Source: Phaeosaccion multiseriatum
Taxonomy: Eukaryota > Ochrophyta, other classes
DNA length: 64,000 bases
Direction: 5' to 3'
Assembly (NCBI GenBank): GCA_965112735.1
Contig: OZ218962.1
Location: 2,108,001 to 2,172,000, forward strand
Shown piece after piece: positions 48,926 through 60,825 of this stretch (position 1 is its first letter; each line of letters begins with the position of its first letter). Below the pieces are notes generated by a model. The model saw only the letters and a list, made by a program, of their open reading frames with translations. It had not been told where the DNA came from and ran no database searches. The position numbers were made by a program, and so were the translations under genes.

Positions 48926-49138
48926 TTAGCAGCGGCCAAAACGGATCAGGAGTGCTCCGAAATGATGGTGCGAGCGAAGCCTGGCTGTCTTCGATAGCAA
49001 AGTCGCGCTTTCCTCGTCGCTCCTTTCCTTCTCGATAAAATAAGCAATCAAGTCGCCGAAGCCTGCCGCCTTCGCCACATCGATGATCTGGTCTTCCCCA
49101 TCAATACGGGCGCCCATCTTCAGCAGGAATGCAGCCAC
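48926..49138 (-). pseudogene. Ankyrin-repeat C-terminal fragment
   Basis: The - strand reads AAFLLKMGARIDGEDQIIDV then AKAAGFGDLIAYFIEKER, a clear ankyrin helix pair, then a Ser/Arg-rich tail to a stop. An acceptor-like AAGAG precedes it, so it may be a last exon, but no upstream exons were found. Opposite strand to the ankyrin debris at 44.7 kb. Confidence 0.45.
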
Positions 49139-49648
49139 ATTCTCACGCTCTTCTCTTCTCTCCTCTTTTCTTCTTTTTTATACGCACTGCCTGTCCCTGC
49201 TTTCCCAGGCAGGGCGCATGTCATGCACGACACCAGCCAAAGTCAAGGGCTTTCAACACCGTCGGTGAGGGCATCGACTGCAGCTCCACCCTCCACCCTC
49301 GGCCGGGCTGTCGCGACATGTAGAAATTGTTCCGATCGTCGTCCCCTCCTGCCCCTTTCCCGTCACCCTTTCTCGTTCCTCCTCAATTGTCCTCGGCGAG
49401 GACTTCCCCCTCTGGCTAGAAGGAGCATTGGGATAAATACAGTATTTAAAAGTATTACCCCCATGGAAAGAGAATGGGGTAGCAAAGAGGGCGGGGCAGG
49501 GAGTGGCAAGAGTTGTGAGGAGTTGGAAGGGAAGAGCATGAGTTTCAAATTTTTGGGCGGGAATCTCAGCCACAGCGGCGAATTTACTCGGGCCCACTCA
49601 ATTCCACACTCGGCCACTCTCTCATGACGGAGACCTTTCCTTGGAACG
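49139..49648. other. No confident gene
   Basis: AT-richer upstream DNA with a TATTTAAAAG word near 49442. Confidence 0.35.
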
Positions 49649-49838
49649 TGATCATCACATCACTTTCGTGATCATCACATCACTTTCGTCTTGTATAGAG
49701 TGCAGTTCCTTCCCACTTCCCACTTTTTCACCTTCCCCCTTCCTGATCATCACATCACTTTCGTGATCATCACATCACTTTCGTCTTGTATAGAGTGCAG
49801 TACCTTCCCACTTCCCACTTTTTCACCTTCCCCCTTCC
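49649..49838. repeat. 95-bp tandem duplication upstream of M_C
   Basis: Two units (starts about 49649 and 49744). Each has TGATCATCACATCACTTTCG twice, then CTTGTATAGAGTGCAGT and a CTTCCCACTT stretch. The palindromic TGATCA therefore occurs four times, 160-350 bases before the start codon. Confidence 0.8.
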
Positions 49839-49998
49839 CTTTCTTTCCTCTCCTCACACCTCTCTCCGAGCCTTTGTTCTATACTACCCCCTAGACCTGG
49901 CCCTTCGCTCTTGTCCCCTTCTTCCTCCTCACTGCACACTGCACCTGGTGTTGCAACCACGAGCCAAGCAACAAGGAGCAGTGGCAGCCGTACAAGCT

Positions 49999-50050
49999 AT
50001 GCCACCCATGATGCAGTCACTGCTGTGCGGCGTGCTACTGCTTCCCTTTC

Positions 50051-50082
<32 letters not shown>

Positions 50083-52270
50083 CCCGCCAAGCCCCTGGCG
50101 TCGCTGGTGGCTGAGGTGCTAGCGGGAGACTACACTGCGACGTTGGTGCCCGGAGGGAGAAGGACTGTGGACATCCCAGCGGTGTGGGACCCTTCGGAGG
50201 AGCCGTCTAACACGAGAGTGGAGAGGGTCGAGGTGGTGAACGGAGGCACGAGAAGGAGGTTGGCACCGGGCTGCGACTACAGCGCGATTTTCGACGTGAC
50301 CTTCTCGCCCAGCCCGGCCCCTGCGGAGGAAGTGAGGCAGGCAGAGGCCGCCACGGAAGAAGCCTTGTGCATGTGGGCGGACGTGTTCGAACCTGGCGAC
50401 GGAAGTCCTATCCGCCTCCGCATCGATCCTTTGGCGGATTTGGGCGAGCCGGTGACCACCTCAGGAGGCGGCGTCGGAACGATCCTGGCATTCGCACAAG
50501 TCGAACTTGAACTCGTCTCGTACTCATCGAGTGATGGGACAAGCGTATTGCTTGAAGAGACGCCAGCGCAGCTTCGGTATCAAGGGGTCTTCACGGAGGA
50601 GGAGCTTGATGTGGAGTTCGACGGCAACATCGAGTTCAACCGAGATGTTGATTGGCACTATGGAGAGGGTGGAACCATCGGCTTCGGAGAGTTCGATTAC
50701 GTAACCGTTATGGCGCACGAAATCGGGCACGTGCTGGGCTTTTACGATCCCATAGTCTTGGTCGAGTCTCAGCCCTTCTGGAGTGAGTTCATTGATCCAA
50801 ATGTGAGTCCAAGCGCCATCACGGAGAGAAAAGAGAGAGAGAGAGAGAGAGAGGGATAGAGCGCGAGAAAGAGAGGGAGATGGGAAGGAGCGAAGCGTCA
50901 AGTTCGTGTCGATGGCGGGACCGCTCGGCGCTTGGTGTGCATGGAGACGTGCATGGAGACACCAACCCTCTTGACCGAGATGTTTAACTCTCTCCTTCCT
51001 CCCCGCCCCCTCCTGACCGAAATCCTTCCTCCCCGCCCCCTTCTCTCTCCTGCTGATCTCTCCTTTGTCCCCCTCCCCCTCCCAAAGGGAGCCCGCGTGG
51101 ACAACTACTTGGGGTCATTGTTTACCTTAGCAATGACCGACGGTAACCAAGGCACGCCTCTCACTCCATTCAACTTCCCGACCTCCCTGAGCACTGGAAC
51201 TACCAGCTACATCTTCACAGCCGGCAGTCTCTGCTTTTATGACGAACCGAGTGAGTCTAGTTTTCAGTGTGGGCCTTTTTCATTCTTCACTACTACTACA
51301 CTACAAAGAGAATTGATTTCTGGGGGAGGGGGACTTCAGCATCGCTCAACAATCTTCTCTTCCTCCGTCCCTCTCTCCACTCCCTCCACGCCCTCCACTC
51401 CCTCCCTCCCACCTTCACGCACTCCCTCCCTCACTCACTCACTCACTCACTCACTCACTCCCTATCCCCTCCCTTCACTCCCTCCTCCCCCCCCCCCTTG
51501 CAGCGGACGTATGTGTACCCGCATACACGCCCAGCGTCTACAGCCCCGGGTCCTCAATGAGTCACTTCGACGAAGCGTACTTCGCCGCAGGGAGTGTGGA
51601 CAGCCTCATGACCTCGGGTGCCCAAGAGTCGGAGGTAGCGCGTTGCGTAGGTGCCCTCACGCAGAGGGTGTTTGAACAACTCGGATATGTGCTGTCCACC
51701 GACTGCCGCTCCACCTGCGCCAGCCTTATCACGGGGGAAACAGACCCCCTGGACGCCTCATGCAGCAGCGGTGGCGGCGCGTCAACAACGCCTGCCCCTG
51801 TAACTTCCACCACCACGAGCTCACCGTCTACTCCCGCACCTGCTGCACCGATCACGGGGGGAGAGCGCGATAATGACCTGACCCCTGCCCCCGCAGATGC
51901 CAATCCCGCACCGGGTGGCCTCACGACGCCGGCACCTGCACCGATCACGGGGGGAGAGCGCGATACTGACCTGACCCCTGCCCCCGTCGACCAACAACAA
52001 GGCGAACAAGGATCCGCAGACGACACTCCCGCACCAGTTGGCCTCACGACCCCGCCACCTTCCTCAGCGGCCGCGGGCGGAGGCGGTGGCGGTGGCCCTA
52101 CGACCGGCCCGACGGAGGACCCCGTGCTGATAGATGGCGCGAGCGGACAGGACTCAGCCGGATCGAGTGTCAGCAGCAACGGCCTCTCTGCCCTGACCCT
52201 GGCCCTGTGCGTGTCCCTTGCGTCCACTCTGTTGGTGTCGCACACACACATGTCGACTTCGACTTTGTGA
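49999..52270 (+). CDS. M_C: secreted HExxH metalloprotease, third copy
   Basis: Exons 49999-50802, 51088-51250 and 51504-52270 join in phase to 577 residues. The start at [18 protein letters not shown] is chosen because this signal peptide is shared with M_A and M_B; a longer frame upstream is repeat-derived. HEIGHVLGF is at 240-248 and the Met-turn-like SLMTSGA in exon 3. The stalk has only two GGERD...LTPAP units, against six in M_A and M_B. The catalytic exon is clearly diverged (for example AAAAAAAAAAPAKP in the pre-region), whereas exon 3 and the 3' flank are almost identical to M_A. The tail [18 protein letters not shown] could anchor it in the membrane. No P gene is seen next to it. 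Confidence 0.8.
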
Positions 52271-52323
52271 GGCCCCCTCCTCTCGCCTCTGGGCGGAAGT
52301 GAGGCCTCCTCCCTGTCCTAGTT

Positions 52324-52500
52324 AGTCGGTCGATCAGTCGGTCGGTCCGACGGTCAGCCAGTCGGTCGGTCAGTCGGTCAGTCGGTCAGTCAGTCGGTCA
52401 GTCGGTCAGTCGGTCAGTCGGTCAATCAGTCGGTCAGTCCGAGGATCAGTCGGGCAGTCAGTCAGTCAGTCAGTCAGTCAGTCGGTCAGTCAGTCAGGGA
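52324..52500. repeat. GTCGGTCAGTCGGTCA array, 3' flank of M_C
   Basis: Reverse-oriented counterpart of 20595-20708 plus 22614-22650, uninterrupted here. It contains the single GGACC (as GGTCC) that is the empty site for the LTR element. Confidence 0.85.
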
Positions 52501-52650
52501 GGTCTGTTGGGGCCGATTGGGGCTGCTGGAGGACCCAGCAGCAACCAGCAGGACTCTATTGCTGACTTACGGGATGGCCCAAATAGAGTGGGCCAAGTAG
52601 AACAGCAGTTGTTGATACTGCAGCAGTAGCAGCAGCAGCTGGGGGAGAAC

Positions 52651-52692
52651 ATATATTGACTTAAGAGGAATCACCTGAGAAACTGAAAGTGT
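52651..52692 (-). repeat. LINE 3'-end motif, reversed long copy
   Basis: The reverse complement matches 3683-3727 with only a few differences. Confidence 0.65.
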
Positions 52693-53725
52693 GTGTGTGG
52701 GTGTGTGTGTGTGGGTGTGTGTGTGTGTGTGTGAGACGAGAGTGTCATGGTGGAGAGGAGGGGGGACGCGTGCACGATTGGAGAACCAAGAGTAGACCCC
52801 GAACAGCGGAGGCCGCTAGGGGGGTGTCTCTCTGGATCAAATCACAACTGGCACTGACTTACAACAACTGTGTCATATTTGTGTACGTGCATGTGAGGAT
52901 ATGTGCTGCCATCGTCAGTCTGTGCTCCTCTTTTGTTGGCTTCAGCCATCATCAGTCGGAAAAATGGGAGAAGGGAGAAAAAAAAAATCGATTTGTCGCT
53001 TTATTGTGCGACAGTCGGCAGCAGAGAGCGGCCCGGTTCGGAGGCTGAAGGAAAGCCATGCTGGTCCTCGGTCCTCAGGGACTGGGAATCACTCCTCCTC
53101 CTCCTCCTCCTCCTCCTCCTCCTCCTCCTCCTCCTCCTCCTCCGCCTTCTCGGTCTTCTCTTTCCCTTCACGCAGCTCCTCTACACAGCCCGGTGATGAC
53201 AAACTTGGGGAGCTTCACCACAGCCCCAAAACAGAGACCACACGATGAATATGAACAAGTCCACAAGAGCTCCACACGCTTCAGTTCAGTCCCCTGTGCT
53301 TCACTTGCCCTTGCTCTTGCCCTTTCGTCTCTTCCCCTCCCCACGCTTGGCGGTAGCTGCAGCCAGCGCTTGGCAGGGTCAAGCATATGGGCACAAGAGC
53401 GTCCCAACGCGGAGACGGAAGTATAACTCACGCAAGTAGCTCTGTCTTAACCAGTGTTTTGGTTGTCTCCCTCCTCCGCTCCACGCACACCCCTCCATCA
53501 GAGCGAAACTCAAATAAGCGAACAGCTTGAGCTTGTGTCTCCCTCCGACTCTCCGAACGATCCTCCACACATCCAAACCAAGACACACAAGACACAACAG
53601 CACACACACACACACGCACACACACCGCCACATCAATCGGTCACACAAGCTCCTCCTACCTCTCACACAAACGAAGAGCCGCCCCATCCACTGCCATCCC
53701 CATCCACCAACGTCCCCAATCCCGC

Positions 53726-56700
53726 TCACTTGAGGCACACCACATACACTCTCGACAGCTCCTTGAGCTCGGAGGCCCTAAGGAAGGTCCCCGTCATGCC
53801 GGCTGTTGGTATCGTGTCGCTGGTGTTGACGGGCTTGGCGTGTTTGTCCGCTGCTGCTGCTGCTGCTGCTTTCCCGGAGTCCCCTCCCGCGGCCGCGGCG
53901 TCTGCTGCCATCTTTGAGAAGCTTCCCTTGGCCAACCTTGCGAGGACTCGGCTCACACGCTCCCCTGTGGAGGAGGGGAGGTACTTCCACAGCGTGTCGC
54001 GCAAAAACTCAACCTCCGCGATCTTCTCCGCCTGATTGGATTCATGTATGTGCGTTGGGCGGGGCGGTTAGGAGGGAGGGGGGGGGTGGGGGGGTGGTGA
54101 AGAAGGGACACATATATCACATACAAACGATGTATATGCCCATAGGCCTGCACGACTGATGGTATGCCCATATGCCTGCACGACTGATGGTATGCCCATA
54201 GGCCTGCGCATGACGGACCTGTTCTCGGAGGTCCTTGCCGTCAATGGGCTTGTTGCCAAGATTGCCTTGCCCCTTTTGCATTCGGCCAATCCAGCGCACC
54301 ATCGCAAAAGGGGGAGGGGACAGAGAGAGGGAAGGAATGACAACGGAAGGCAAGGGGGGTGGGGGGTACAGCGGTGAGGACACAACACATACAACTCTCT
54401 CCTTGCCATCTCCGTTGACTCCCTTCTCCCCATCTCTCTCCCTCCAAGTCTCTCGCTCTCCCTCTCCATCTCCCCCTCTGTCTCTCTCCCCCCACTGTCT
54501 CTTCATCTTCCCTTCTCTGACTCAATCTCTCTCTCTCTCTCTCACCATCTCCCTCACCCTGCCCCCCTCCTCGCTAAGCCCCACCTCCTGCCACACCAGC
54601 AACAACACCGCCGGAAAGACAGCAAACACTCTTGCGCACGCACGCACTCACTCACGCACTCACTCACGCACGCACTCACCGCCACCCTCGCGTTGGCACA
54701 ATCGCACACGATCTCCATAGCTTGTCTGAAGCTCTCCCTTAGGACGTAAGTCGAGTACAGAATAGGCCTCGAGCTCGAGGAGGAGCTCTTCTCTCTGCAG
54801 AGGGAGAGGGGAAGTGTGAGGGTGAGAGGGTGATGGTGAGGGTCAGGGTGATGGTGAGGGGGAGAGGGTAGAGTAAGAGTGAGGGTGATGGTGAGGGTGA
54901 TGGTGAGGGGTGAGGATAAGGGTGAGGGGTGAGGGTGAGGTGAGGGTACGGGTGAGGGTGAGAGGTGAGGGGCCAGAGTCAACGTGAGGGTGAGAGTCAG
55001 GGCCAGCGTCAGCGTGAGGGTGAGAGTAGGGGTTGTGAAACACTCCACACACATTAAAAATATACTAATGGTACGTAGAAAGGCATACGTATGACACACG
55101 TAACGTACTTGGTCTCCGTCAGTTCCTCTTTGCCCCCCGCTGATCCCTTCTTCCTCTGCATGCTGTCCCTCTTGCTGTGCTTCCCTCCTCCCCCCTCCCT
55201 GTCCTTGCGAGACGCCTTTTGATAAAGGAGATTGCCAAGAGACTCCTGCGCTTCAAGTCGAGTCTGTAAGGCCGGGGCCGGGGGGGAGGAGGAGGGAGGG
55301 AGGGAGGGAGGCAGGGACAAGAGAATGAGCGAGGATACGCGCATCCACATTCGTCCACTTCCACACACACACCCACTCACACACCCACAAACCCACCCAC
55401 CCACTCACACACCCACACCCACCCACTTACTCACTCACACACCCACACCCGGACCCACCCACTCACACCTACCCACCCACCCACCCACTCACTCACTCAC
55501 ACACCCACACCCACCCACCCACTCACACACACACATTTACCACACACACACCCGCCCACCACATACATACACGTACACACACATGACCTCCTTCCGTGAG
55601 GATTACGTAAGATTACATACCTGCACGAGGCTCATGAGCACTTTCGCGAGGTAAGTGGGAACCTTGGCTTGCGCATTGTTGCTTACAAACTGCCCACTCG
55701 CCGCCGGATCCACCGCCCCTGACCCTGACCCTCCCCCCGCCCCTCCTCTGCTGCCGCTGCCGCCGCTGCCTTCGGAGTGCGACACAGCGGAGGAAGGGGC
55801 CGAGGTGCGGTGCGAACCGAGGTTGAGGGCTTGGCGAATGTTCCTGGTGGACGGGGATGATGGTGATGATGAGAGGGAGGGAGGGAGGGAGGGAGGGAGA
55901 GAGAGATGAGACAACAATGGATGTGCGTGTCAAATCGACCCCTTCCTTCCCCTCCGTCCTGACGGGGGGATGGGATGGCAGTGGATGGGTGGGAGCTCAC
56001 TCACCTCCGCTGCTGTCCGATAGGCACCCGATAAGAGTCGTCGTCCACGCCTGACACGTTAATGCCTCCGACGCCGCCCTGCAGAGGGCAGATGGCAGCA
56101 GAGTGTGGAGGGGAAAGGATTCAGGCAACGGTAGGGGTGAGAAGGGAAATGTCAGAGATAGAGGCATATGGGCAAAGACAAAGGCAGAGAGACATGACCT
56201 AAGCGTCTAAGGGGGTTGGCAGTGGAGAGGGGCTTGGAAAAGGGGCCTCCATCACACCATCGTGCTTCAACTCTTGAAATGGTAGGGAAAGGCCGAAGTT
56301 CTTACATAAGCACCGCACACACAGAGGGAGGGAGAGACGCACACACACAGAGGGAGGGAGAGACGCACACACACACGCACACACACACCCACACCCACAC
56401 ACAAACACACACACGTTGGTGATACACACCTGACTCATGACGTTGGAGAGGCTGCGTCTTGTCCGGAGCATGCTCTTCGCCAGCTGAGACTGCATGTCGG
56501 CCTGGAAACCCACCCCAGGGAGAGCAAAGTGAGGGGGAGGAGGAGGAGGAGGAGGAGGATGGCAGTGGATGCGGAGGGATAAGCCACACAACGAGAACGA
56601 AGCAGCGGTAGCAGTTGCAACAGTAGGCCCTCTTCGCCCCCCCCCCCCCGCCGCCCCTCCCTACCCCTCTTGCCTGCTTCTGGGTGGTGCTGCCCTTGGA

Positions 56701-59700
56701 TGTCTTGGACAGAGTCTTTTTGTGGCGCTGCCGTTGGTTATCCAAACCCCACCAGCCACTGCGAATGTACAGTTTCAGTTCGTTGTATTTGAACACAAGG
56801 TACTTTGTCATCACCTTGGGGGGAGCAGCAGCAGCAGCAGTTGGTGATACAGCAGCAGCAGGAGGAGAAGGAGAAGGAGAAGGAGAAGGAGGAGGAGGAG
56901 GAGGAGGAGGAGGAGGAGTGTGAGAGAGGGAGAGACGCACAGACAGAGAGAGAAAAAAGAGAGACAGAGACACAGAGGGAGAGAGAGACACACACAACAC
57001 ACAGAGGGAGAGAGAGGCGCACCTCATTCTGCATAGCACGTGTCGTGTTTCGGTCGTCAATGAGTCCGTCGGTTACATCTTCCCCAAAGAGGGACTTGGC
57101 GGTCTGCCACAGCTCGGGCAGAATCACCTCGTCCACCTACCCCGTGGGTACAGAGGGGAGTGGAGATGGTAGTGGATGGGGGGGAGGGGGAGGATAAGTG
57201 AGTACGCCTGAGCCAGCGCCACACCACACGCCCATCACGTCAGTTTTCATCCACGCACGCACACACGCACGTACACGCACACGTACACACACGCACGCAC
57301 ACGTACACGTACACGCACACACACACGCCATTCCTTCCTTCCTTCCTTCCAACCACGCACGCACGCACGCACGCACGCACAACGCACACATGCACCTGCA
57401 GGCAGTTTCCGAGTTGGCAGAGCAATTGCCTGGTTCTGCTGAGCCCCTCTACACCCAAGAGCCCTGCCCCCTTGCCGCTTATGCTCCCCCTGCCCATCTC
57501 TTTGGCCCTCCCCCCTCCCCCCCCTGCGGTGGCCATGAGGAATGCATCGCTGCGGCGGCGGTGAGAAGGAGGCACTCCCGACATGCCCGTTGAGGTCAGG
57601 GATAGGCTCTGTGTGCGTGGTTGAGTGAGGCAGTGGGGCAGTGAGGGAGTGCGTAGTGAGAGTGAGTGAGTGGGTGAGTGAGTGGGTGAGCGAGTGAGTG
57701 AGTGAGTGAGTGATTGAGTGATTGAGAGAGTGAGTGAGTGAGTGGGTGAGTGAGAGAGTGATTGAGTGAGTGGGTGAGAGAGTGAGAGAGTGAGTGAGTG
57801 AGTGAGTGAGAGAGTGAGTGGGAGAGTGAGTGAGTGAGTTAGTGGGTGAGTGAGAGAGTGAGTGAGTGAGTGGGTGAGTGAGAGAGTGAGTGAGTGAGTG
57901 AGTGAGTGAACGAGTGGGCAAGTGAGTGAGTGAGTGAGTGAGTGAGTGAGTGAGTGAGTGAGAGAGTGAGTGAGTGAGAGAGTGAGTGAGTGAGTGAGTG
58001 AGTGGGTGAGTGAGAGAGTGAGAGAGAGAGTGAGTGAGTGAGTGAGTGAGTGAACGAGTGGGCAAGTGAGTGAGTGAGTGAGTGAGTGAGTGAGTGAGTG
58101 AGTGAGTGGGTGAGTGTGTGATTGATTGAGCGAGTGAATGAGTCAGTCACTGATGTTGCCCCAAATCCTGACCCTCCCCTCCCCTTCCCTCCCCTCCCCT
58201 GCCCCTACCTGAGGTCCTGAGCTGCCCTCCTTGACAGCAAGGCCCTCTATCGTACTGAGGAAGACCACCACAGCCTCACTCAGGCCGCGAGACACATCTT
58301 CTCCGCTCCATTCAGGGCGAGGGAGCAGGCGGCATAGAGCACTCATACGGTCGATGGTGCGCTGAGAGAGTGGGGGGCGATGGCAGTGGATGGAGGTAAG
58401 AGAGAGGGCGGGGGGGATGGCAGTGGATGGAGAGGAGGGAGTTTGGGTGAGTGCAAGGACAAGGGCAGGGTAGAGGTGTATGGGCAAGGGCAGCGGGACA
58501 GGGGAGAGGTGTATGAGTAGGGCAGGGCAGGCAACCCCAACGAGTGGTGTAACGATGCCCCCACGATAAGTTAAATTAAGTTAAGGTAAGTTAAGATAAG
58601 AAAAAAGGCAAGACCACGTACCTGTGCGAACAGCCTGGGTAGCCTCGTTCCTCCCACCGGGTCAGGGGCTTGGGCCTCCTGCCACGACTCGTGCTTGCCC
58701 TTGGGGGGGAGGGGGAGGGAGGGAGGGAGGGAGGGAGGGAGGGAGGGAGGGAGGGAGGGAGTGAGTGAGTGAGGGAGGGAGGGAGGGCTTAGCGTCTCCT
58801 CCTCATACCCCTTGGTCCCTCATTGTGCCCTTGCGGGTGCCCCCCCCCCCCCCTCTTCTCATACCCCACTCTAACCAACAAAGACACAGCACAGCACGCA
58901 CCAAGTCGGCAAGCTCCTGTGCCAATCCGCTCATCTCCGATGCCACAAAGCTGCTCTGCACCTCCTTCACAAGCTCCTCCATCCTTCCTCGCGCCTCCCC
59001 CAGGAAGGTGACCGCCTCTTGGGACCCTTCCTCCGCCTCGGATACGCGGTAGAACATGTAGGCCAGAGAGGAGAAGCATCGCCTAGTAAGAGGTGGTGGG
59101 GTAGTAAGAGGTGGTGGGGTAGTAAGAGGTGGTGGGGTAGTAAGAGGTGGTGGGGTAGTAAGAGGTGGTGGGGTGGGGGAAGGGGATGGGAGGGGTGTGG
59201 TGTGGTGGGACGAGTGAGTGGATGGGAGAGAAAAGAAACGGGTACCGCAGGTCACCACAGCCCCCCTTCCGTCCATCCCCTTCCCCTCCTCCTGTATCAC
59301 CAACTCTCTCTCTCTCTCTCACTCACTTCATATACACCGGCGGCAGCGCCTCCCACACCGAGGGATCGTCCTGTAGCTCAGTCACCTCCGAAGCGGTTAC
59401 AGAAAACGCCTTCCGTAACGCCAACCTCCGCCGCTTGCCCCTCCTGCGCCCCTCCTGCTGCTGCTCAGACCCGCCACCGCCAGCACTACTGCTGCCATTC
59501 GCAGTGGTGGTGCCAGCGGACCCGTTGGGAGGAGGAGAAGCAGAGTCTCCTCCGAATGTGTCCCTCTCCTCATCATCGTCCTTCATAAATTCGTCATCCA
59601 AGTCGTCGACATCATCATCGTCGTCGACGTCGTCCTCGTCCTCGTCGTCAACTTCATCCCCCTCACTAACCTCGCTATCCTCCCCCTCCTTCCCTCCTCC

Positions 59701-60791
59701 CGCCCCCCCCTTGCTCTTGCCCTTGTCCTTGCTCCTGCTCTTGCCCTTCCCCTCTCCTCCTTGCTCTGCATTGAGGCCGAACAAGGCTGCTTTCAGGGCG
59801 ACTTGTACGTCCGACATGAGGTCTCCAAAGAGTTGAAGGGCCTCCAATTCCGCCAATGAGTGCCCCTGTTTGGAGTGTTGTTCGGGTAGGAGAGAAGGAC
59901 AAGGAAGGAGGGAAGACAGAGCGAGACATAGATATACAGAGAGAGAAAGGGAGGCAGAGAGGGTGAAGGACGGGGGCGGGAGAGAGGCGAGAGAGAGAGA
60001 AACGAAAGGTCGGGGGGAGGCATACGTATGCATACATGATGCATACGTGAAGTGAAGAGACATGCAAAACTGAAACTGTATCACAAAGATGAATACGCAC
60101 CTCACCCTCCCGCCCTGTGGTTTGCGGCATGCGTGCTCCTGCAGAGTGGTGATACATACGTAGAGGGAGAGAGAGAGAGAGAGGAGAGAGGAGAGAGGTG
60201 GGAGAGAGAGTAAGAGGGAAAGAGAGACGGACGGAGAGCGGGAGGGAGGAAGAGGAGCAGAGAGACAGAGAGAGGAAGGGAGAGACAGAGAAAGGGAGAG
60301 AGAGGGCGAGGAAGGGGGAGGGAGAGGGAGAGAGGAAGGGAGAGAGAGGAACAGAGAGACGGAGGGAGAGACAGGGAGAGACAGAGAGGGGAGGGGGAGG
60401 GAGGAAGAGAGAGAGAGAGAGAGGGAGAGAGAGAGAGAGGGAGAGAGAGAGAGGGACAGAGAGAAGGGAAGGGAGAGACAGGGAGGGAGAGCGAGAGAGG
60501 AAGGGCGAGACAGAGAGGGAGTACGGGAGAGGGAGAGGTTAAGAGAAAGAGGGAGAACGGAATGAGAAGCTCCTTCCTCCAAAGGAGTGTGTGTGAGTAA
60601 CGCATGCGCAAGTGGCTTGGCTTCAGGGTAAGTAAGAGCAAGTAAGAATAAGTAAGAATACGTACGTACCTGACTTGAGCATATACATGGGCAGCGAATT
60701 GCGCTTGTGGTGCCCCTCCCCCCCCTCTCCGTTGGCGTTGTCCGCCAGGATGGCAGCAGATGGCTGGCCTGAGCTGCGGGACTCCGTCTGA

Positions 60792-60825
<34 letters not shown>

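Larger units (their letters stand above)
52271..53725. other. 3' flank of M_C and intergenic DNA
   Basis: It holds the GTCGGTCAGTCG array (52324-52500), DNA homologous to 20.5 kb, a reversed LINE 3' motif, a GT-rich stretch, and a (CTC)n array at 53097-53145. No gene supported. Confidence 0.5.

Noticed and set aside
49786-49998. Longer N-terminus for M_C starting MYRVQYLPTS
   Set aside because: It is encoded by the 95-bp tandem repeat, and M_A and M_B start at the shared signal peptide.
57640-58140. CRISPR-like or satellite array
   Set aside because: Four-base units without spacers; an ordinary intronic minisatellite.
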